Shown: piece after piece, positions 13,841 through 17,266 of the stretch
How positions within the stretch are numbered: the first letter of the stretch is position 1
How the letters are laid out: each line of letters starts with the position of its first letter
Assembly (NCBI GenBank): GCA_945870465.1
Contig: CAMBSS010000092.1
Coordinates: 1-17,266, forward strand
Reading direction: 5' to 3'
Source of the DNA: Bordetella parapertussis
GTDB lineage: Bacteria > Pseudomonadota > Gammaproteobacteria > Burkholderiales > SG8-41
Length of the DNA stretch: 17,266 nucleotides
Notes under the pieces: generated by a model
Seen by the model: the letters and a program-made list of their open reading frames with translations, nothing else
Database searches by the model: none
Told to the model about the DNA's origin: nothing
Made by a program: the position numbers and the translations under genes

Positions 13841-13881
13841 CCGCTACCCTTCACCCTTCCCCTTTTACCCTTCACCGCTAC
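13841..13881. repeat. Short direct repeats upstream of the tartrate dehydrogenase gene
   Basis: TACCCTTCACC occurs at 13845-13855 and again at 13866-13876, with a 21-nt period, and CCGCTAC flanks the array at 13841-13847 and 13875-13881. The unit is a CT-rich CCCTTCACC pattern. It ends 5 nt before the ATG at 13887 and removes any Shine-Dalgarno from that position. Confidence 0.65.
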
Positions 13882-13886
13882 TACAC

Positions 13887-14939
13887 ATGCGCGAATACAC
13901 AATTGCGGCCATTCCCGGCGACGGCATAGGCACCGAAGTCATTGCAGCCGGCCTTCAGGCCCTCCAGGTGCTGGCCGAGCGCGACGGCGGATTCAAGCTC
14001 AACATTGAGCATTTCCCGTGGAGCAGCGACTACTACAAGAAGAACGGCTATTACATTCCGGACGGCGGACTCGACAAGCTGAAAACGTTCGACGCCATCT
14101 TTTTCGGCGCGGTCGGGGCGCCCGATGTGCCCGATCACGTTTCGCTGTGGGGCCTGCGCCTGCCGATCTGCCAGGGGTTCGATCAATACGCCAACGTGCG
14201 CCCGGCGCGCGTGCTGCCCGGCGTCACCAGCCCGCTGGCCGGCGGCGAGCGCATAGACTGGGTCATCATCCGCGAGAATTCCGAAGGCGAATATTCCGGC
14301 AGTGGCGGCCGCGTGCACCGGGGCCTGCCGGAAGAATTGGCGACCGAAACCTCCATCTTCACGCGCAACGGCGTCGAACGCATCCACCGCTTTGCTTTCG
14401 AGCTCGCCAACAAACGTCCACGCAAACATCTGACGCTGGTGACCAAGTCGAACGCGCAACGCCACGGCATGGTGATGTGGGACGAAATCTTTTACGAAGT
14501 GGCGAAGAAATATCCGAAAGTCGAAACCCAGCGCGTGCTGGTCGACGCGGTAACCACGCAAATGGTGTTGAAGCCTTATATGCTAGACACTTTCGTCGCC
14601 ACCAATCTGCATGCGGATATATTGTCCGATCTCGCCGCCGCATTGTCCGGTAGCCTCGGCATCGCGCCGACCGCGAACCTGAATCCCGAGCGCAAATTTC
14701 CATCGATGTTCGAACCCATCCACGGCTCGGCCTTCGACATCACGGGCAAAGGCATCGCCAATCCGATCGCGACTTTCTGGACCGCCTCGATGATGCTGGA
14801 ACATCTCGGTGAAAAAGAAGCCTCCGTGCGCATGATGAAAGCGATCGAAGCCGTCACCGCGAAAAAAATCCATACGCCCGACCTCGGCGGCGAAGCGACG
14901 ACCGAAATCGTCACGTCCGCGGTTTGCGACGCGCTTTAA
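13887..14939 (+). CDS. ttuC: Tartrate/D-malate dehydrogenase (TtuC/DmlA type, isocitrate/isopropylmalate dehydrogenase family)
   Basis: The 350-residue protein is an NAD-dependent beta-decarboxylating dehydrogenase of the TtuC/DmlA branch, acting on tartrate or D-malate. Signatures are IPGDGIGTEV at 9-18, GAVGAPDVPDH at 74-84, the substrate loop LWGLRLPICQGFDQYANVRP around 88-106, RENSEGEYSG at 129-138, K187 (TKSNAQRHG), metal ligands D220, D244 and D248, and HGSAFDITGKGIANP at 279-293 with D284, consistent with NAD rather than NADP. The conserved fold begins at ATG 13887, which has no Shine-Dalgarno. ATG 13776, in frame and preceded by AAGGAAAGC, would add 37 non-conserved residues translated through the CCCTTCACC repeat and is a real alternative. 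The carboxylic-acid theme matches the genes at 100-5093. Confidence 0.9.
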   Translation: MREYTIAAIPGDGIGTEVIAAGLQALQVLAERDGGFKLNIEHFPWSSDYYKKNGYYIPDGGLDKLKTFDAIFFGAVGAPDVPDHVSLWGLRLPICQGFDQYANVRPARVLPGVTSPLAGGERIDWVIIRENSEGEYSGSGGRVHRGLPEELATETSIFTRNGVERIHRFAFELANKRPRKHLTLVTKSNAQRHGMVMWDEIFYEVAKKYPKVETQRVLVDAVTTQMVLKPYMLDTFVATNLHADILSDLAAALSGSLGIAPTANLNPERKFPSMFEPIHGSAFDITGKGIANPIATFWTASMMLEHLGEKEASVRMMKAIEAVTAKKIHTPDLGGEATTEIVTSAVCDAL

Positions 14940-15052
14940 TCGCAACCCGCTTTTGCATTCCGTGCGCACATGCCACGCATGCCTAACTATTGTTTGAAGG
15001 CCGCACGTTTTAAGCGAACAATCGGCGCTTTGGCACCGCGACCAGGCTCGTG
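14940..15052. other. Short intergenic region before the MFS gene
   Basis: These 113 bases contain no gene. A CATGC/GCATG pair near 14969-14981 is too short to call a terminator. An AGG at 15044 precedes the MFS start. Confidence 0.4.
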
Positions 15053-16252
15053 ATGACAACTTCCCCCGCGCGCTCCCTCACCGCCATTCTCGTCTGCGGC
15101 AGCGTGATCGTCACGCTCGCGATGGGCATACGCCACGGCCTCGGGCTCTTCCTGCAGCCGATGTCGATGGACCTCGGGTGGAACCGCGAGGTCTTCTCGT
15201 TCGCAATCGCATTGCAAAACCTGCTGTGGGGCGCGGCGCAGCCGCTCGCCGGCGGACTTGCCGACCGCTTCGGCGCGCCGCGCGTGATCGTAGGCGGCGC
15301 CCTGCTCTACGCAGCCGGTCTCGCGCTGATGACGGTGTCGGCGGTGCCTCTCGCATTCAGCCTGTCCGCCGGCGTCCTGATCGGCATTTCATTGTCGGGC
15401 GTCACGTATAGCGTCATCTACGGCGTGGTCGGCCGCAGCTTTCCCGAGCACAAGCGCTCGGAGGCAATGGGCTACATCGCCGCGGCGGGTTCCTTCGGCC
15501 AGTTCCTGATGGTGCCCATAGAACAATGGTTGATCGGCGGTGTCGGCTGGGCCAGCGCTCTCCTCGTCTTGTCGGTGATCGCTTTGATCATGGCGCCAAT
15601 GGCCTTGGGTCTGGGCGAGCCGAAGCGCGAGCACGTGGCCGGCAGCCAGACCATACGCCAGGCGCTTGCTGAGGCCTTTCACAACGGCAGCTTCTGGCTG
15701 CTGACCGCGGGCTACTTAGTGTGCGGCTTCCAGGTCGTGTTCATCGCGATCCATTTGCCCGCTTATCTTAAAGACCACGGACTCGCCCCTCACGTTGCGG
15801 TCACGGCGTTGGCATTGATCGGGCTCTTCAATATCTTCGGCACGTGGAGCGCGGGCTGGCTGGGCGCGCGCGTGCCGAAAAAACATCTGCTGACCGGTAT
15901 CTACGCCTTGCGCAGTGTGGTAATCACGCTGTTCCTGCTCGCGCCGCTCTCGCCGGCATCGGTCTACGTGTTCGCCAGTGCCATGGGCTTTCTGTGGCTG
16001 TCCACGATCCCGCTCACCAACGGCATCGTCGGCGTCGTGTTCGGCGTACGCTACCTGGCGATGCTCGGCGGCTTCGTATTTTTCTCGCACCAGATCGGCA
16101 GCTTTTTCGGCGTGTGGCTGGGCGGCCTTATCTATGACCGCAGCGGCAACTATAATGCGGTATGGATGATAGCCATCGCACTCGGCATCTTTGCCGCCCT
16201 CATCAACTGCCCGATACGCGAAAAACCGCTCGCGCGGCCGGCCGCGGCTTGA
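15053..16252 (+). CDS. Major facilitator superfamily transporter
   Basis: The 399-residue protein is an inner-membrane carrier with about twelve hydrophobic segments, a central loop near residues 190-215 and an MFS motif-A-like sequence GGLADRFGAPR at about 67-77. The motif at the start (LTAILVCGSVIVTLAMGIRHGLGLFLQPM) and the general look resemble MFS carriers of the monocarboxylate/oxalate-formate type, so transport of an organic anion is likely but not proven. ATG 15053 is preferred to GTG 15050 by spacing from AGG at 15044. It follows the tartrate/malate dehydrogenase by 113 bases on the same strand and could supply its substrate. No terminator was identified downstream; the decamer repeat lies there. 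Confidence 0.9.
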   Translation: MTTSPARSLTAILVCGSVIVTLAMGIRHGLGLFLQPMSMDLGWNREVFSFAIALQNLLWGAAQPLAGGLADRFGAPRVIVGGALLYAAGLALMTVSAVPLAFSLSAGVLIGISLSGVTYSVIYGVVGRSFPEHKRSEAMGYIAAAGSFGQFLMVPIEQWLIGGVGWASALLVLSVIALIMAPMALGLGEPKREHVAGSQTIRQALAEAFHNGSFWLLTAGYLVCGFQVVFIAIHLPAYLKDHGLAPHVAVTALALIGLFNIFGTWSAGWLGARVPKKHLLTGIYALRSVVITLFLLAPLSPASVYVFASAMGFLWLSTIPLTNGIVGVVFGVRYLAMLGGFVFFSHQIGSFFGVWLGGLIYDRSGNYNAVWMIAIALGIFAALINCPIREKPLARPAAA

Positions 16253-16457
16253 TCGGCTATCCGACGATCTCAGGCACAGTGCGAAACCGCCGATGCACGC
16301 CGATGAACGCCGATAAATTTTCGACGGTCTGGCTTTCGTGATATCTAGTACCTATCTGCGTTTATCTGCGTTCATCGGCGGTTGCTTGAGATTTTTGAGA
16401 TGGCTTCTCAATCACCCAGTCGCTCTTGCATCGGCATTCATCGGCGTACATCGGCGG
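16253..16457. other. Intergenic region filled by decamer repeats
   Basis: About 205 bases between the MFS stop and the next gene are largely made of the repeat described separately. No ATG-initiated gene of likely function is present, and no classical promoter was identified. Confidence 0.5.
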
Positions 16458-16464
16458 TTGCTTG
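16285..16464. repeat. Period-10 repeats related to CATCGGCG/ATCTGCG in both orientations
   Basis: Three blocks are seen. At 16285-16318, units CGATGCACGC, CGATGAACGC and CGATAAA follow AACCGC. At 16354-16383 the inverse form reads ATCTGCGTTT, ATCTGCGTTC, ATCGGCGGTT, so it can pair with block one as an imperfect 30-bp stem. At 16429-16464 a third block, CATCGGCATT, CATCGGCGTA, CATCGGCGGT, ends in TGCTTG as block two does. Blocks two and three share CATCGGCGGTTGCTTG exactly. Such decamer repeats are dispersed in several proteobacterial genomes (from memory). The last block runs into the start of the next gene. Confidence 0.75.
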
Positions 16465-17266
16465 TCGCTTCAAGCGTTTTTCTAAGAGGTTTTTGGCTTG
16501 CGGCATCGCTAGTGCTGGCCGGCATCGTCCCGGCACTCGCGCAAACCGTACCTCTCCACGGCTCCACACAAATACGTTTTGCAACCGCCGACCAGAGCCG
16601 CCTGCGGCTGGGAGCGCGCGACGACTTCATTGCCGCCATGGGCGCGTACGACCGGTCGGCGCGCATGGGACGCCGCGGAGTGGTCGCGGAAGCTGATTAC
16701 CTTGCGTTCGCCGCGGGCCAGGCGCTCGACTGGCAACCGGCGGAAATCGCGAAACTGTCATCGTCGATCGCGAAAATCAGCGCGCAGCTGCGCCCGTTGA
16801 AACTTCCGCTGCCGCGCGAAGTATGGCTCGTGAAGACGACCGGACGCGAAGAAGCGGAGACGCCGTATACGCGGGGCAACGCTATCATGCTGCCGCAGCA
16901 GTATATGGATGTCCCCGTCGAGGAAATCGAGCGCGTCATCACGCACGAGATTTTCCACGTGATTTCGCGCCACCTGCCCGAGCGCAGAAACGCGCTATAT
17001 GCGATCGTCGGCTTCCGCGATTGCGGACCGCTCGCCTGGCCGGCCGAACTCGAACGGCGCCGCATCACCAATCCGGATGCTCCCGACAACCGCTATTGCA
17101 TCACGCTCGAGCGCGGCGGCTCGCCGCTGACTTTTTATCCCGTGCTGTTTGCGAAAGAAGAGTCTTTCGACCCCGCGCTGCCGGGCACCTACCTGGACCG
17201 TATGGCGTTCCAACTGCTGGCGGTGATGGGCAGCGGCACCAAGTGGACTGCGGGCCGCGCTGGCGA
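16458..17266 (+). CDS. Secreted HExxH protein, putative zinc metallopeptidase (3' truncated by window edge)
   Basis: The frame stays open to the right edge (269 complete codons seen). It encodes a signal peptide (FWLAASLVLAGIVPALA, likely cleavage before Gln at residue 29 if TTG 16458 is the start), a charged helical domain, and HEIFH at residues 163-167, the HExxH signature of zinc peptidases. Downstream are ELERRRITNPD and PVLFAKEESFDP; a third zinc ligand cannot be assigned. I do not recognise a named family. The start is uncertain: no ATG is suitably placed, TTG 16458 and TTG 16386 both lie in repeat DNA and neither has a Shine-Dalgarno. The repeat may have displaced the original start. 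Periplasmic location is inferred from the signal peptide. Confidence 0.7.
   Translation, partial: MLVASSVFLRGFWLAASLVLAGIVPALAQTVPLHGSTQIRFATADQSRLRLGARDDFIAAMGAYDRSARMGRRGVVAEADYLAFAAGQALDWQPAEIAKLSSSIAKISAQLRPLKLPLPREVWLVKTTGREEAETPYTRGNAIMLPQQYMDVPVEEIERVITHEIFHVISRHLPERRNALYAIVGFRDCGPLAWPAELERRRITNPDAPDNRYCITLERGGSPLTFYPVLFAKEESFDPALPGTYLDRMAFQLLAVMGSGTKWTAGRAG

Noticed and set aside
16285..16464. CRISPR-like array
   Set aside because: Units are about 10 nt, contiguous, degenerate and occur in both orientations; there are no regular unique spacers and no cas genes.
16400..16696. Plus-strand ATG frame starting within the decamer repeats
   Set aside because: Arg/Ser/Pro-rich with no domain; it overlaps in another frame the signal peptide and body of the HExxH protein, which has better coding character.

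Overview
The window is GC-rich chromosomal DNA that looks like a Betaproteobacterium. This is inferred from gene content: a Bug/TctC-type solute receptor, a tsaB-rimI-uracil-DNA-glycosylase cluster, CbbQ/CbbO-type genes, and several intergenic palindromic or short-period repeats of a style I associate with that class. No rRNA, tRNA or CRISPR array was seen.

Layout. (1) 100-3130, plus strand: three closely spaced genes for organic-acid metabolism, namely a mandelate-racemase-type enolase-superfamily enzyme, a Bug/TctC periplasmic receptor and a 3-hydroxyisobutyrate-dehydrogenase-type oxidoreductase. A convergent small secreted protein (3137-3676) and a divergent aconitase/LeuC-type large subunit (3819-5093) with unusual active-site residues follow. 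(2) 5094-6090: a lower-GC stretch ending in a HigB/HigA-type toxin-antitoxin pair with a strong promoter, an overlapping palindrome and an apparently leaderless GTG start. (3) 13766 down to 6096, minus strand: a long co-directional block, tsaB, rimI, family-4 uracil-DNA glycosylase, lemA, a TPM protein with a Gly-rich tail, a second TPM protein, a CbbQ/NorQ-type AAA+ ATPase and a CbbO/NorD-type VWA protein. (4) 13887-16252, plus strand: a tartrate/D-malate dehydrogenase (TtuC/DmlA type) and an MFS transporter. (5) 16285-17266: decamer-repeat DNA, then a secreted HExxH protein cut by the right edge.

How they may work together (inference). The first five metabolic genes plus the tartrate/malate dehydrogenase fit uptake and dehydration/oxidation of hydroxy-carboxylic acids; the membrane subunits of a tripartite transporter and an aconitase small subunit are not in the window. 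LemA, two TPM proteins and the MoxR-family AAA+/VWA pair lie head to tail and may form one envelope or protein-remodelling module. The AAA+/VWA pair is an orphan here: no RuBisCO or nitric oxide reductase gene is nearby.

The most noteworthy points are the altered active site of the aconitase-like protein without a small subunit, the toxin-antitoxin control region, the orphan AAA+/VWA pair beside lemA-TPM-TPM, and four different repeat families sitting exactly at gene boundaries, where they blur or create start and stop codons.
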